DNA from: Christensenella sp. UBA6345
GTDB lineage: Bacteria; Bacillota; Clostridia; Christensenellales; UBA1242
Length of the DNA stretch: 64,000 nt
Assembly (NCBI GenBank): GCA_002437945.1
Contig: DJSB01000033.1
Span: 18,336-82,335 of the forward strand
Direction: 5' to 3'
This document shows, one piece after another, positions 18,182-27,689 of this stretch (position 1 is its first letter; each line of letters starts with the position of its first letter). The notes below the pieces were generated by a model, which saw only the letters and a list, made by a program, of their open reading frames with translations, ran no database searches and was not told the origin of the DNA. The position numbers and the translations under genes were made by a program.

Positions 18182-18249
18182 ACGAAAATTTCCTCACTTT
18201 GATTATTTTTAATTTAAAAAACAGTTGTGTCAAACATTTAATTAATGGA

Positions 18250-18870
18250 TTATTTAGAGTACAACTCAATAATTAAGTGTTCTTGAACGTTCAAGTCAAT
18301 ATCATCTCTTTGTGGTAAAGCGTTAATCTTACCAGTTAGTTTTGTATTATCAAATTCTAACCATTTTGGCATAACAACTTTAACATCTTTAAGTTCTTTG
18401 AACATTGCTAATTCACGTTTGTTTTCTTTAATTGCAATAACGTCGTCAACATTTACTAGATATGAAGGTATATTAACATTCTTACCATTAACAGTAATGT
18501 GACCATGGTTAACGATTTGACGGCTTTCAGCACGTGAAGCACCGATACCCATTCTGTATACTACATTGTCTAATCTACGTTCTAGTAAAGAAAGCATATT
18601 TTCACCAACTTTACCACGCATAGTAGATGCTTTATCATAATATCCACGGAATTGTTTTTCTTGTAAACCGTAAGCACGTTTAACTTTTTGTTTTTCTCTT
18701 AATTGTAAACCATATTCAGTTAATTTCTTTCTAGCAGCACCGTGTACACCTGGTACATTAGGTCTGCGTTCAAATGAACATTTTTTAGTTAAGCAACGTT
18801 CACCCTTTAAAAATAGTTTACAGCCTTCTCTACGACAAATTTTGCAATCTGCACCTGTATATTTTGCCAT
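18250..18870 (-). CDS. rpsD: 30S ribosomal protein S4 (zinc-binding form)
   Basis: S4 is a primary 16S rRNA binder and a known autoregulator of its operon in several bacteria. The 206-residue protein carries N-terminal cysteines CKICRREGC and CLTKKC, typical of the zinc-binding C+ form. An S4 RNA-binding domain follows (LERRLDNVVYRMG, then the NHGHITVNGKNVNIPSY loop). Its place inside the alpha operon, between rpsK and rpoA, is the clostridial arrangement; in Bacillus rpsD is unlinked. Confidence 0.98.
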   Translation of the reverse strand: MAKYTGADCKICRREGCKLFLKGERCLTKKCSFERRPNVPGVHGAARKKLTEYGLQLREKQKVKRAYGLQEKQFRGYYDKASTMRGKVGENMLSLLERRLDNVVYRMGIGASRAESRQIVNHGHITVNGKNVNIPSYLVNVDDVIAIKENKRELAMFKELKDVKVVMPKWLEFDNTKLTGKINALPQRDDIDLNVQEHLIIELYSK

Positions 18871-18949
18871 AAATAATTTCTCTCCTTAATTTTATTAATT
18901 TAAAATTTAATTCTAACTTATAGAATGTATCGTTAATATGTATTATCGA

Positions 18950-19345
18950 CTATACTCTTCTACGTTTAGGTGGACGACATCCATTATGTGGAATAGGTGA
19001 AACGTCCTTAATTGAAGTAACTTCTAGACCAGCAGCCTGTAATGCTCTGATAGCGGTTTCACGGCCATTACCTGGTCCTTTAACAAATACTTCAACACTG
19101 TTAAGACCTTGGTCTTTAGCAGCCTTTGCAGCATTTTCACTTGCTTGTTGAGCAGCATATGGTGTGCTCTTTCTTGATCCACTTAATCCTAGGGAACCAG
19201 CGCTACACCAAGATACTGTATTACCAGCATCATCAGTAATTGTAATGATTGTGTTATTGAAAGATGCTTGGATATGTGCTTGACCTTTATTTAAGTTTTT
19301 AGTAACTTTTCTTTTTTTAGTTGTTTTCTTATTAACAGCAGCCAT
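18950..19345 (-). CDS. rpsK: 30S ribosomal protein S11
   Basis: The 131-residue protein has the S11 signature [22 protein letters not shown] segment (here [18 protein letters not shown]) and the C-terminal [19 protein letters not shown]11 forms part of the 30S platform next to the mRNA exit. The N-terminus is short and basic. Between rpsM and rpsD, 12 bases after rpsM. Confidence 0.98.
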   Translation of the reverse strand: MAAVNKKTTKKRKVTKNLNKGQAHIQASFNNTIITITDDAGNTVSWCSAGSLGLSGSRKSTPYAAQQASENAAKAAKDQGLNSVEVFVKGPGNGRETAIRALQAAGLEVTSIKDVSPIPHNGCRPPKRRRV

Positions 19346-19357
19346 TATTTATCTCCT

Positions 19358-19738
19358 TTACTTTTTAGTAGCGGTTTTGCCCTTAGAAACAGTTTTCTTT
19401 GGACCTTTTCTGGTTCTAGCGTTTTGTTTTGTGTTTTGACCACGAACAGGTAATCCTTTTCTATGTCTAACACCACGATAGCAACCAATTTCTTGTAAAC
19501 GTTTGATGTTTAATGAAACTTCACGTTGTAAATCGCCTTCAACTTGGCAATTCTTTTCGATGTAAGTTCTAATCGCGTTAACTTCATCTTCGGTTAAATC
19601 TTTAACACGAGTATCAGGGTTAACACCTGTAGATTGTAAAATTTTGTTAGAAGTTTGTCTACCAATACCATAAACATAAGTTAAACCAATTTCTACTCGT
19701 TTATCTTTTGGTAAATCAACACCAGCAATACGTGCCAT
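19358..19738 (-). CDS. rpsM: 30S ribosomal protein S13
   Basis: Recognised by [20 protein letters not shown], the helix-two-turn-helix around [15 protein letters not shown] and the basic tail [19 protein letters not shown]13 sits in the 30S head and bridges to the 50S subunit. The 126-residue length is normal. It follows an unusually long 161-base gap after rpmJ that is full of inverted repeats. Confidence 0.98.
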   Translation of the reverse strand: MARIAGVDLPKDKRVEIGLTYVYGIGRQTSNKILQSTGVNPDTRVKDLTEDEVNAIRTYIEKNCQVEGDLQREVSLNIKRLQEIGCYRGVRHRKGLPVRGQNTKQNARTRKGPKKTVSKGKTATKK

Positions 19739-19899
19739 TTTATTCCTCCATTAAATTTATAATGTTATATCTTAATTTTGCCCAATTGTTATTGGGACTT
19801 TATATATTTAACGCAAAAGGGAACACTTAAATACTTTTAAGCGCAGCCGCCCCTTTTACAATTATTTTCAAATTTGAATTTGAAAGTTAAAGTATGTGA
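19739..19899 (-). promoter_or_regulatory. Structured leader between rpmJ and rpsM (candidate alpha-operon regulatory RNA)
   Basis: This is the largest gap inside the superoperon. In transcript direction it holds a palindrome TTTCAAATT/AATTTGAAA (19866-19885), a long imperfect hairpin in which AAAAGGG pairs with CCCTTTT around an inner CTTAAA-agta-TTTAAG (about 19815-19857), and a hairpin CCCAAT-aaca-ATTGGG (19781-19796) just before the rpsM SD. In E. coli the S4 autoregulatory pseudoknot sits at this position, before rpsM. Whether this leader binds S4 is inference. Confidence 0.5.
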
Positions 19900-20016
19900 C
19901 TAGCCTTGAACTTGTTTATGTTTAGGATACTTTGAGCAAATAACCATAACTTTTCCATTTCTTTTAATAACTTTACAACTATCACACATTTTTTTAACAG
20001 ATGGTCTTACTTTCAT
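19900..20016 (-). CDS. rpmJ: 50S ribosomal protein L36
   Basis: A 38-residue protein, read directly from the minus strand, beginning [20 protein letters not shown] and ending PKHKQVQG. It has the L36 zinc ribbon ligand pattern CxxC followed by a later Cys and His. ATG at 20016 is preceded by TAGGAGGAAAAC. The gene follows infA by 9 bases, the standard order. Confidence 0.96.
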   Translation of the reverse strand: MKVRPSVKKMCDSCKVIKRNGKVMVICSKYPKHKQVQG

Positions 20017-20025
20017 GTTTTCCTC

Positions 20026-20253
20026 CTAGTTTTTAGTTTTTAAACGCCAAACAATTCGGCCCTTTGTTAGGTCGTATGGCGACATTTCAACTTTTACTTG
20101 GTCACCAACCAAAATTCTTATATTGTTAAGATGTAATTTACCGCTTAAGTATGCTGTAATTATGAATCCGTTACTTAATTTAACTTTAAATACAGCATTT
20201 CTTAATACTTCAACTACTTCACCCTCAATTTCAATTACGTCTGACTTTGACAT
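20026..20253 (-). CDS. infA: Translation initiation factor IF-1
   Basis: IF-1 blocks the ribosomal A site during initiation and helps IF-2 and IF-3. The 75-residue protein is one S1-like OB fold, with typical segments [55 protein letters not shown]. The last part is the IF-1 signature. It lies between map and rpmJ as in other Firmicutes. Confidence 0.97.
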   Translation of the reverse strand: MSKSDVIEIEGEVVEVLRNAVFKVKLSNGFIITAYLSGKLHLNNIRILVGDQVKVEMSPYDLTKGRIVWRLKTKN

Positions 20254-20268
20254 TAAATATTCCTCCGA

Positions 20269-21015
20269 TTATAGGGTTAAAATTTCAACACCATCTTCAG
20301 TAATCAAAATAGTGTTTTCGTAATGTGCTGCAGGCATACCATCTTGGGTTTTACAAGTCCAGCCATCAGGCATAAATTGTACATACCTACTTCCCATGTT
20401 AACCATAGGTTCAACGGCAATAACCATATTTTTAACCAATTTTGCTCCAGATCCTGCTTTTCCATAATTAGGAACATATGGATCTTCATGCATATCAGTT
20501 CCAACACCATGTCCGGTAAGTTCTCTTACTATAGAAAAACCATTCTTTTCTACATAAGTTTGTACTTGGTGAGATATATCACCTACAAAATTACCAGCAC
20601 GAATATTCTTAATACCTTCAAAAAAACTTTCTTTGGTAACATCAATAAGTTTCTTTAACTTTGCATCTATCTTTCCTACTGGGAAAGTTCGAGCAGCATC
20701 ACCATGATAACCTTTGTAACAAGCACCTACATCAATACTGATTATGTCGCCTTCTTGTAGAATACGATGTTTACTAGGAATACCGTGTACAATTTCGTCA
20801 TTAATTGAAGCACAAATTGTAGCAGGATAACCTTCATAACCTTTAAATGATGGTTTAGCGCCTAAACTTACTATGTAATCATAGGCTATTTTATCTAGTT
20901 GTTTGGTTGATACACCTGGTTTAATATGTTTTTCAACTTCCAATAATGTATCTCTTGTCATTCTGCAGGCAACTCTTTGGATTTCAAGTTCTGCATCAGT
21001 TTTTATTTTAATCAT
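20269..21015 (-). CDS. map: Methionine aminopeptidase, type I
   Basis: Removes the initiator methionine from nascent proteins. The 248-residue protein has the pita-bread fold signatures and all five metal ligands: Asp in SIDVGACYKGY, Asp in YHGDAARTF, His in ELTGHGVGTDMHEDP, Glu in AVEPMVN and Glu in HYENTILI. It has no N-terminal SEC-C/zinc extension, so it is the short bacterial form. It sits between adk and infA, with 10 bases to adk. Confidence 0.98.
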   Translation of the reverse strand: MIKIKTDAELEIQRVACRMTRDTLLEVEKHIKPGVSTKQLDKIAYDYIVSLGAKPSFKGYEGYPATICASINDEIVHGIPSKHRILQEGDIISIDVGACYKGYHGDAARTFPVGKIDAKLKKLIDVTKESFFEGIKNIRAGNFVGDISHQVQTYVEKNGFSIVRELTGHGVGTDMHEDPYVPNYGKAGSGAKLVKNMVIAVEPMVNMGSRYVQFMPDGWTCKTQDGMPAAHYENTILITEDGVEILTL

Positions 21016-21025
21016 ATTTTGCCTT

Positions 21026-21643
21026 CTATTTTTTAATTACTTCGTCTATTAATGCAAAAGTTTTTTCAACAACATTAGTAGACTCTATACTATAGAAAAT
21101 GCCTTTGTTTTCGTAAAACTCAATCATTTCTTTAGAAATGTCTTGTTTTTCTAAACGATTTTTTATAATTTCTGGTTTATCATCATCTCTTTGATAAACC
21201 TCGCCTCCACACTTTTCGCATTTTCCATCAACTAACCACTCTACTCTTGTAGGTTGATTACATTGTGAACACATTCTTCTATTAGACAATCTAGCAATAA
21301 TGATATCTTCACTTATGTTAATCATAATAACTTTATCTAATGTAGTAATTGTATCAAGTGCATGGGCTTGTTGAATATTACGTGGATAGCCATCTAGAAT
21401 AAATCCGTTACGACAATCGTCTTTACTTAATCTATCTTCGACCATTTCAAATGTAATATCTTCAGGAACTAGTTCGCCTTTTTCAATATATGGCTTAACA
21501 AGTTGTCCTAATTGTGTATTGTTTTTTATGTTCCATCTAAATATCTCACCAGTAGATATATGTGGAATATTGTATTTTTCACTTATAAGTGCGGCTTGTG
21601 TACCTTTACCGCTACCAACTGGACCCATAAGAAGTAGTTTCAT
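21026..21643 (-). CDS. adk: Adenylate kinase (zinc-containing LID)
   Basis: Interconverts AMP and ATP with two ADP. The P-loop is GPVGSGKGTQ (residues ~7-16), the AMP-binding region contains STGEIFRWNI and GFILDGYPRNIQQAHALD, and the LID holds a zinc-finger-like CSQC...CEKC set, usual in Gram-positive enzymes. At 205 residues it is slightly shorter than the 217 of Bacillus. Located between secY and map; a strong hairpin lies in the gap to secY. Confidence 0.98.
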   Translation of the reverse strand: MKLLLMGPVGSGKGTQAALISEKYNIPHISTGEIFRWNIKNNTQLGQLVKPYIEKGELVPEDITFEMVEDRLSKDDCRNGFILDGYPRNIQQAHALDTITTLDKVIMINISEDIIIARLSNRRMCSQCNQPTRVEWLVDGKCEKCGGEVYQRDDDKPEIIKNRLEKQDISKEMIEFYENKGIFYSIESTNVVEKTFALIDEVIKK

Positions 21644-21680
21644 AGTTTCTCCTTGAATTTTAGTTTAATAGCACTTCTTT

Positions 21681-21706
21681 CAACTCACCCCATAATGGGC
21701 GAGTTG
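21681..21706 (-). promoter_or_regulatory. Intercistronic hairpin between secY and adk
   Basis: On the minus strand CAACTC-g-CCCAT-t-ATGGG-gt-GAGTTG forms a compact nested hairpin in the 74-base secY-adk gap. No T tract follows, so a processing or stability element is more likely than a terminator. Confidence 0.5.
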
Positions 21707-21717
21707 ATTGAAACTTA

Positions 21718-23010
21718 CTATTTTAAAAATCCTCTATAATTACGTGCTTTCATCTGTACATCTAGTGCATTGTTAATTTCAATAGCAACTGATACTACGA
21801 TAAGTAGTCCAGTAGCACTAAATGCTGATACTAAACCACCATTACCAATACCTTTGAATATCAAACTTGGAATGATAGCAATAATAGCAAGGAATACAGC
21901 ACCAAATAGTGTGATTCTATTAGAAATTCTTCTTAAATAATCAGCGGTTGGCTTTCCAGCCCTAACAGTTGGAATAAATCCACCGTTTTGCTGAATATTT
22001 CTTGCGATATCGTCTGGATTAAATGTTACTTGTGTCCAGAAATATGCAAAGAATAAAATCAATAAACCAACAGCCACAATATATACCCAACTACCTGCAC
22101 CTAACCATTGAGAATACCAAACGTATGCTTTACTATTAGGCCAGAATATACTCATAAGTAATTGTGGGAATGTTAGTAAACTCATTGCAAAAATTATTGG
22201 CATAACCCCAGTAGAGTTAACTCTAATAGGAATATATGTGCTTTGACCGCCATACATTTTTCTACCTTTAATTTGTTTTGCATACTGAACAGGTATCTTT
22301 CTTTCAGCGGTATCCATAAATACTATAAATCCGAAGATTAATACTAAAGCGATTAAGAATACTACTAATTGAATAATATTAGAATAAGTACCTTTAAATA
22401 TCTCGCTAATAGTAGCAAATATTGATGTACCTGCTGATGATAGAATACCAACAAAAATTAATAATGATAGACCATTACTAATACCTAATTCGGTAATACG
22501 GTCACCCAACCAATATGTGAACATTGAGCCAGCAATTAATATAATTGAAACCAATGTACCAATAATCCAAGTTGGAGTATCATAACCGAACATATGTGTA
22601 TTAAGACAGTCTTTATAAGATATAACAATCGCAACTGCTTGTGCAATAGCCAAAACTAAAGCACAAATTTTTGTGTAGAAACTAATACGTTTTCTACCTT
22701 CTTCTCCCTGTTTAGACAATCTTTCTAGACTTGGGATTGCAATAGTTAATAGTTGGATAATGATTGAAGCACTAATATATGGTGATATACCTAATGCTAG
22801 GATAGCACCTTGTGATAATGCTCCACCACTAATCGAACTAATAAGGGACAAGAAATCTTGTGAACCTATTGCTTTAGAAAATTCGGATAACATTAATCCT
22901 GGAACTGGTAGCCAGCATCCAACTCTATAAATGAGTAAAAGTCCTAAAGTAATAAGAATCTTATTTCTGATTTCTTTAACCTTAAAGGCGTTTACTATGG
23001 TTTTAAACAT
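21718..23010 (-). CDS. secY: Protein translocase subunit SecY
   Basis: SecY forms the protein-conducting channel of the Sec translocase with SecE. The 430-residue protein has ten hydrophobic segments, the N-terminal RNKILITLGLLLIYRVGCWLPVPG and the loop GKPTADYLRRISNRITLFGA before the last helices, all typical. Its start codon overlaps the rplO stop (TAATG), so translation is probably coupled. SecE is encoded elsewhere in this window (55843-56148). Confidence 0.99.
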   Translation of the reverse strand: MFKTIVNAFKVKEIRNKILITLGLLLIYRVGCWLPVPGLMLSEFSKAIGSQDFLSLISSISGGALSQGAILALGISPYISASIIIQLLTIAIPSLERLSKQGEEGRKRISFYTKICALVLAIAQAVAIVISYKDCLNTHMFGYDTPTWIIGTLVSIILIAGSMFTYWLGDRITELGISNGLSLLIFVGILSSAGTSIFATISEIFKGTYSNIIQLVVFLIALVLIFGFIVFMDTAERKIPVQYAKQIKGRKMYGGQSTYIPIRVNSTGVMPIIFAMSLLTFPQLLMSIFWPNSKAYVWYSQWLGAGSWVYIVAVGLLILFFAYFWTQVTFNPDDIARNIQQNGGFIPTVRAGKPTADYLRRISNRITLFGAVFLAIIAIIPSLIFKGIGNGGLVSAFSATGLLIVVSVAIEINNALDVQMKARNYRGFLK

Positions 23011-23456
23011 TATAGAACCTCAGCTTTTCCACCAGCCTTATTGATTTTTTGTATTGCAGATTCTGTAAATTTATTTGCTTTAACAGTTAAAGCCTTTTCC
23101 AATTTTCCATTTCCTAATACTTTCAATCCATAAGGGGCAAGTTTATTAATAATATTTTTTTCTTGTAGTAATTCAACTGTAACAACAGTTTTATCTTCGA
23201 ATACATTCAAATCGCTAACATTAATAATTGTATATTCTGCAGCGAATCTCTTATTATTAAAGCCTCTTTTTGGAAGACGACGGATAAGTGGCATTTGACC
23301 ACCTTCAAACCCAGGTCTAACACCACCGCCACTACGTGCGTTTTGTCCTTTATGACCTTTTCCGCTGGTTTTACCAAGCCCAGAACCTATTCCACGACCA
23401 ATTCTTCTTCTGGTTGTTGTAGAATTTAGAGCAGGAGACATTTGATTAAGTTTCAT
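23010..23456 (-). CDS. rplO: 50S ribosomal protein L15
   Basis: 148 residues with the glycine-rich N-terminal region [28 protein letters not shown] (L15 hallmark) and a globular C-terminal half. L15 is a late-assembly 50S protein. It overlaps secY by one base (TAATG) and follows rpmD by 14 bases. Confidence 0.98.
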   Translation of the reverse strand: MKLNQMSPALNSTTTRRRIGRGIGSGLGKTSGKGHKGQNARSGGGVRPGFEGGQMPLIRRLPKRGFNNKRFAAEYTIINVSDLNVFEDKTVVTVELLQEKNIINKLAPYGLKVLGNGKLEKALTVKANKFTESAIQKINKAGGKAEVL

Positions 23457-23470
23457 AACTCTTTTCCTCC

Positions 23471-23857
23471 TTAAATCTCTTCAACTTTAACTAGGTGTTT
23501 AACTGTGAATATCATACCTCTGATAGCCTCGTTATCAACCAAGTCGTTGTGAGAATTTACTTTATTTAGACCTAGGGCCTTTACTGTTTTTACTTGGTTA
23601 GGTTTGCAAGCGATTGCAGATCTAATCAATGTAACTCTTAATTTTTTGTTACTTTCTTTTTTAGTAACTTTTTTAGGTGCGTTTTTAACTTCAGTAACTA
23701 CTTCAGTTTTTGGTTCAACTACTTTTTTAGCAGCAGTTGCTTTGGTTGTTGTAGATTTTTTAGTTGTTGTAGTTTTTGCTGCTGTTTTAGTAGCAGTTTT
23801 GGTTGTTTTTGTAACTTTTTCTTCTGTTACTTTTTTAGTTGTCTTTGTTTCTGCCAT
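23471..23857 (-). CDS. rpmD: 50S ribosomal protein L30 with a long Lys/Thr/Ala-rich N-terminal extension
   Basis: The last ~60 residues ([20 protein letters not shown], then [21 protein letters not shown]) are ordinary L30, which is normally ~60 residues. They are preceded by about 70 residues of low-complexity Lys, Thr and Ala (e.g. [20 protein letters not shown]). The frame is open across the whole segment and the ATG at 23857 has GGAGAATTATA upstream. An internal start is not excluded, but no good SD was seen before the conserved domain. The position between rpsE and rplO is standard. Confidence 0.9.
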   Translation of the reverse strand: MAETKTTKKVTEEKVTKTTKTATKTAAKTTTTKKSTTTKATAAKKVVEPKTEVVTEVKNAPKKVTKKESNKKLRVTLIRSAIACKPNQVKTVKALGLNKVNSHNDLVDNEAIRGMIFTVKHLVKVEEI

Positions 23858-23867
23858 TATAATTCTC

Positions 23868-24410
23868 CTATAGTATTTCTTCTACAGTTTTTCCACGTAA
23901 AGCAGCAATGTCTTCTTTAGAACGAAGTTGCATTAAACCATCTAATGTTGCTCTTACGCAGTTAATTTTGTTTCTAGAACCATAAATTTTTGCAGTAATA
24001 TCCTTAATACCACAAAGTTCAACAACTGGACGAACTGAACCACCAGCAATAACACCAGAACCTTCCTTAGATGGAAGTAAAACTACTCTACATTTACCAA
24101 ATTTACCGATTACTTCGTGTGGAATTGTTGTTCCTTCAGTAGCAATCTTAACCATATTTTTCTTTGCACGTGCTGTTGCTTTTTCAATAGCATTAGGAAC
24201 TTCAGCAGCCTTACCTGTACCAACTCCTACTTTACCATTCTTATCACCAACAACAATAAGTGCAGCAAAACGCATTGTTCTACCACCCTTAACAACCTTA
24301 GTTACACGATTAACATTAACAAGTTTTTTGTCAAGTCCATCATTTTCTACTACTTTAGGTTGACGGCGTGGATTTAACTTTCTCTCTTTCTTTTCGTTAT
24401 TTTGTTGCAT
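23868..24410 (-). CDS. rpsE: 30S ribosomal protein S5
   Basis: S5 contributes to decoding accuracy and mRNA entry. The 180-residue protein has the S5 double-stranded RNA-binding part ([39 protein letters not shown]) and the C-terminal domain [19 protein letters not shown] short basic N-terminal tail ([17 protein letters not shown]) precedes it. Flanked by rplR and rpmD. Confidence 0.98.
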   Translation of the reverse strand: MQQNNEKKERKLNPRRQPKVVENDGLDKKLVNVNRVTKVVKGGRTMRFAALIVVGDKNGKVGVGTGKAAEVPNAIEKATARAKKNMVKIATEGTTIPHEVIGKFGKCRVVLLPSKEGSGVIAGGSVRPVVELCGIKDITAKIYGSRNKINCVRATLDGLMQLRSKEDIAALRGKTVEEIL

Positions 24411-24422
24411 AACACACCTCTT

Positions 24423-24791
24423 TTAAAACTCTAAACCTGCATTTCTAGCACCATCAGCAAGTGCACTAACACGGCCAGTATAAAGGTATCCTGCTCTGTC
24501 AAATACAACAGCCTTAACACCTTTCTTCATAGCAGCTTTAGCAACACATTCACCAACGATGAAAGCAGCTTCTTTTTTAGATTTTCCTTCAATTAGTTTA
24601 ACAACATCTTTTTGCATTGTGTTAGCACTTGCAATAGTAGTACCATTGTCATCATTGATAACTTGTGCATAGATGTGATTTAAACTTCTATAAACGCTTA
24701 ATCTTGGACGTGCTTCTGTACCGTGAATATTCTTTCTAACACGTAGACTACGTTTTTTTCTAAGTTCGTTTTTATTATCTTTATTAATCAT
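24423..24791 (-). CDS. rplR: 50S ribosomal protein L18
   Basis: 122 residues with the typical [20 protein letters not shown] and the C-terminal [21 protein letters not shown]18 binds 5S rRNA in the central protuberance together with L5. Located between rplF and rpsE with short spacers. Confidence 0.98.
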   Translation of the reverse strand: MINKDNKNELRKKRSLRVRKNIHGTEARPRLSVYRSLNHIYAQVINDDNGTTIASANTMQKDVVKLIEGKSKKEAAFIVGECVAKAAMKKGVKAVVFDRAGYLYTGRVSALADGARNAGLEF

Positions 24792-24803
24792 AACTTATAC
24801 CTC

Positions 24804-25340
24804 TTACTTCTTACCGCTCTTGATTTCTTTACGTCTTACGGTTTCATCAGCATAATATACACCATAAGCATGGTATGGTTCAACTGGTCTTAAATCACGG
24901 ATACGAGCAGCGAATTGTCCAACCTTTTCTTTATCTATTCCATTAACGGTAACAGAGTCTTTATCGCAAGATAATGTAATACCTTCTTCGGCTTTAACTA
25001 GTATAGGATGTGAATAACCCAAACCTAATTCAACATCGTTGCCTTTCATAACTGCTTTGTAACCAACACCGTTGATTTTTAAAGTTTTTGAAAAACCTTG
25101 TGATACACCAATAACCATATTATTGATTAATTGACGATACAAACCATGTCTAACATTAGATTCTTTTTCTGTACCATTATTAACGACTTTGATTTCGTTA
25201 TTTTCAACATTAACAGCAATATCGCTAGTAATGTTACGAGTTAAAGTTCCTTTAGGTCCTTTAACTGTAATTTCGGTACCATTAACTAGTACTTCAACGC
25301 CAGCAGGTAAATTAATAGGATTTTTTCCAATTCTTGACAT
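24804..25340 (-). CDS. rplF: 50S ribosomal protein L6
   Basis: 178 residues, two tandem L6 folds. The N-terminus MSRIGKNPINLPAGVEV and the C-terminal signature RDLRPVEPYHAYGVYYADE are typical. The ATG at 25340 is chosen over one six codons earlier because AAGGAGGATTAAT precedes it and the family starts MSRIGK. L6 lies near the factor-binding site of the 50S subunit. Confidence 0.98.
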   Translation of the reverse strand: MSRIGKNPINLPAGVEVLVNGTEITVKGPKGTLTRNITSDIAVNVENNEIKVVNNGTEKESNVRHGLYRQLINNMVIGVSQGFSKTLKINGVGYKAVMKGNDVELGLGYSHPILVKAEEGITLSCDKDSVTVNGIDKEKVGQFAARIRDLRPVEPYHAYGVYYADETVRRKEIKSGKK

Positions 25341-25351
25341 ATTAATCCTCC

Positions 25352-25747
25352 TTACCAAACGTAAGCAAGTACTTCGCCACCGATTTTTTGTTCGCGAGCT
25401 TGCTTGTCTGTCATTAAACCTTTGCTTGTAGAAACGATAGCAATACCTAGTCCATTAAGAACTCTTGGTAGGTCTTCGTAACTAGCATAAATTCTTAAAC
25501 CTGGTTTAGAAATTCTCTTTAAACCATTAATTACTTTTTGATTGTTAGGGCCATATTTTAAGTCAATAACGATTGAACTTTTAGCACCTTCAGTTACTGA
25601 ATAATTTTCTATGTAACCTTCATTTTTAAGTAAATCAGCGATAGCTAATTTCATCTTGCTAGCTGGAACAGTAACGGTTTTATGTTTTACTGTTAAAGCA
25701 TTACGCATACGAGTAAGCATATCTGCTATTGGATCTGTAGTAATCAT
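25352..25747 (-). CDS. rpsH: 30S ribosomal protein S8
   Basis: 131 residues beginning [17 protein letters not shown] and ending [24 protein letters not shown] C-terminus. S8 is an early 16S rRNA binder and the spc-operon autoregulator in E. coli. The ATG at 25747 has GAGGAGGTTTTATT upstream; the earlier in-frame start would read through that SD and into the rpsN gene. Confidence 0.98.
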   Translation of the reverse strand: MITTDPIADMLTRMRNALTVKHKTVTVPASKMKLAIADLLKNEGYIENYSVTEGAKSSIVIDLKYGPNNQKVINGLKRISKPGLRIYASYEDLPRVLNGLGIAIVSTSKGLMTDKQAREQKIGGEVLAYVW

Positions 25748-25761
25748 AATAAAACCTCCTC

Positions 25762-25947
25762 TTACCAACTACTCTTTTTCACACCAGGGATCTCGCCTTT
25801 GTATGCAAGTTCTCTGAAGCAGATTCTGCAAATGCCATATTTTTTAAGCACTGAATGTGGTCTGCCACAAAGTTTGCAACGAGTATATTCTCTAGTAGAA
25901 AACTTTTGAGTTTTGCTTTGTTTTTCTTTTAATGCTTTCTTTGCCAT
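25762..25947 (-). CDS. rpsZ: 30S ribosomal protein S14 type Z (zinc-binding)
   Basis: 61 residues with two Cys pairs, [20 protein letters not shown], which mark the zinc-containing short S14 common in Firmicutes. S14 assembles late into the 30S head. Located between rplE and rpsH. Confidence 0.97.
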   Translation of the reverse strand: MAKKALKEKQSKTQKFSTREYTRCKLCGRPHSVLKKYGICRICFRELAYKGEIPGVKKSSW

Positions 25948-25964
25948 ATTATCCTCCCAACAAC

Positions 25965-26516
25965 CTAAGCCTTGAATGGTAAGCCAATTTTTTCTAATAA
26001 AGCCTTGGCTTCCTTATCAGTTTTTGCTGTTGTAACTATTACGATATCTAAACCTCTAACTTTATCAATTTTCTCGAAACTAATTTCTGGGAAAACTAAT
26101 TGTTCGGTTAATCCCAATGCGTAATTACCCTTACCATCAAATGCTTTTGGGTTAATACCTTGGAAATCTCTAACTCTTGGAAGAGCGATAGAAATAAGTT
26201 TGTCCAAGAATTCGTACATTGTTTCGCCACGAAGGGTAACTTTTGCACCAATCTTCATACCTTCTCTTAACTTAAAGTTAGCGATAGATTTTCTAGATGT
26301 TGTTACAACTGGCTTTTGTCCGGTGATAGCAGCCAATTCGTCAACCGCTTTATTGAACGCTTGAGTATTGTCTTTGCAGTCGCCTAAGCCACGGTTTACA
26401 ACTACTTTTTCAATTTTAGGAACAGCGTTTACATTAGTGTAACCTAATTCCTTTTCTAATGCAGGAATTACGTTTTTGATGTAATGTTCATGTAATCTAT
26501 TAAGTTCTCTTTCCAT
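25965..26516 (-). CDS. rplE: 50S ribosomal protein L5
   Basis: 183 residues with typical motifs ([59 protein letters not shown]). L5 contacts 5S rRNA and the P-site tRNA. Between rplX and rpsZ. Confidence 0.98.
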   Translation of the reverse strand: MERELNRLHEHYIKNVIPALEKELGYTNVNAVPKIEKVVVNRGLGDCKDNTQAFNKAVDELAAITGQKPVVTTSRKSIANFKLREGMKIGAKVTLRGETMYEFLDKLISIALPRVRDFQGINPKAFDGKGNYALGLTEQLVFPEISFEKIDKVRGLDIVIVTTAKTDKEAKALLEKIGLPFKA

Positions 26517-26527
26517 AACATAACTCC

Positions 26528-27016
26528 TTATACTTTTTCAGCAGTCTTTCTTACTGCAGTCTTTGTTGTTGTGGTTTTTGCGGTTTTTGTAGCAGATGCT
26601 GTCTTTTTAGGAGCAGTCTTTTTAGCAGGTTTTTCTGCTTTAGTTGCTTCTACAACTTTCTTATCTGCTTTTTTAGTTTCTTTTTTAATAGTTACGGCCT
26701 TATCTAGACTTGCACCGCAATGTTTACAAATTCTAACTTTCTTTCCGTCAACTTCTTTATTTGCAATTCTGGTTGCTTTTTTGCAAGCAGGGCAAACAAC
26801 TTGAACATTAGAAGCGTTAATCTTACCTTCTTTTTTAATGATTCCGCCTTGTTCTTGTGCATTTCTTGCTTTTTTGTGTTTGTTAATAATATTAACTTTT
26901 TCAACAACAACAGCATTTTCAGAAGGCATTGCACTTAAAACTTTACCAGTTTTACCTTTGTCTTTACCAGCAATTACAACAACTGTATCGCCTTTTTTAA
27001 CATGTAAATTTGCCAT
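26528..27016 (-). CDS. rplX: 50S ribosomal protein L24 with a Lys/Ala/Thr-rich C-terminal extension
   Basis: Residues 1-105 are ordinary L24: the KOW segment [20 protein letters not shown] and the zinc-ribbon-like CPACKKATR...CKHCG. L24 starts 50S assembly by binding 23S rRNA. About 57 further residues follow, built from Lys, Ala and Thr (e.g. [20 protein letters not shown]). The usual length is ~100-110, so the tail is an addition, similar in style to the tails of L30 and the DUF975-like protein in this window. Confidence 0.97.
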   Translation of the reverse strand: MANLHVKKGDTVVVIAGKDKGKTGKVLSAMPSENAVVVEKVNIINKHKKARNAQEQGGIIKKEGKINASNVQVVCPACKKATRIANKEVDGKKVRICKHCGASLDKAVTIKKETKKADKKVVEATKAEKPAKKTAPKKTASATKTAKTTTTKTAVRKTAEKV

Positions 27017-27025
27017 AATACCCTC

Positions 27026-27394
27026 CTATAATACTTCTGGAGCAAGGGAAATAATCTTCATGTAACCCTTATCTCTTAATTCTCTTGCTATTGGTCCGAA
27101 AATACGTGTACCTTTAGGTTGTTTTTGATTGTCAATAATAACGGCTGCATTGTCATCAAATTTAACGTAAGTACCATCAGGACGTCTAACACCCTTACTT
27201 GTTCTAACGATAACTGCTTTAACAACATCACCTTTCTTAACAACTCCACCTGGAGTAGCAGATTTAACAGAAGCAACAATTATGTCACCAATGTTACCGC
27301 TTCTTCTAAAAGAGCCACCCAAAACGCGAATACACATAATTTGTTTAGCGCCTGTATTATCAGCAACTTTTAATCTTGTTTGTGGTTGTACCAT
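27026..27394 (-). CDS. rplN: 50S ribosomal protein L14
   Basis: 122 residues, the standard length, with [20 protein letters not shown] and [21 protein letters not shown]14 lies at the subunit interface and is the docking site of the silencing factor RsfS. Between rpsQ and rplX. Confidence 0.98.
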   Translation of the reverse strand: MVQPQTRLKVADNTGAKQIMCIRVLGGSFRRSGNIGDIIVASVKSATPGGVVKKGDVVKAVIVRTSKGVRRPDGTYVKFDDNAAVIIDNQKQPKGTRIFGPIARELRDKGYMKIISLAPEVL

Positions 27395-27404
27395 AATTTA
27401 CTCC

Positions 27405-27674
27405 TTATTTTGCTCTCTCTATAATTCTTAATACTCTGAAATATTTATCCTTGCTTAGTGGGCGAGTTTCCATAATTTCTACTGTATCACCAATACCGCA
27501 TTCGTTCTTTTCATCATGTGCTTTGAACTTTGTGGTTTGTTTATAAACTTTTCCGTAGATAGGATGTCTTTTGTTTTCAACGCAAGCAATAACAACAGTT
27601 TTGTCCATTTTGTTACTTACAACAACACCTGTACGAGTTCTACGAGCGTTTCTATTTAATGTTTCGTTACTCAT
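27405..27674 (-). CDS. rpsQ: 30S ribosomal protein S17
   Basis: 89 residues forming an OB fold with [20 protein letters not shown] and the signature [21 protein letters not shown]17 is a primary 16S rRNA binder. Between rpmC and rplN. Confidence 0.98.
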   Translation of the reverse strand: MSNETLNRNARRTRTGVVVSNKMDKTVVIACVENKRHPIYGKVYKQTTKFKAHDEKNECGIGDTVEIMETRPLSKDKYFRVLRIIERAK

Positions 27675-27689
27675 ATAATCCTCCTAAGC

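Noticed and set aside
17712..18212. A 166-codon plus-strand frame opposite rpoA
   Set aside because: Shadow of rpoA, which is certain.
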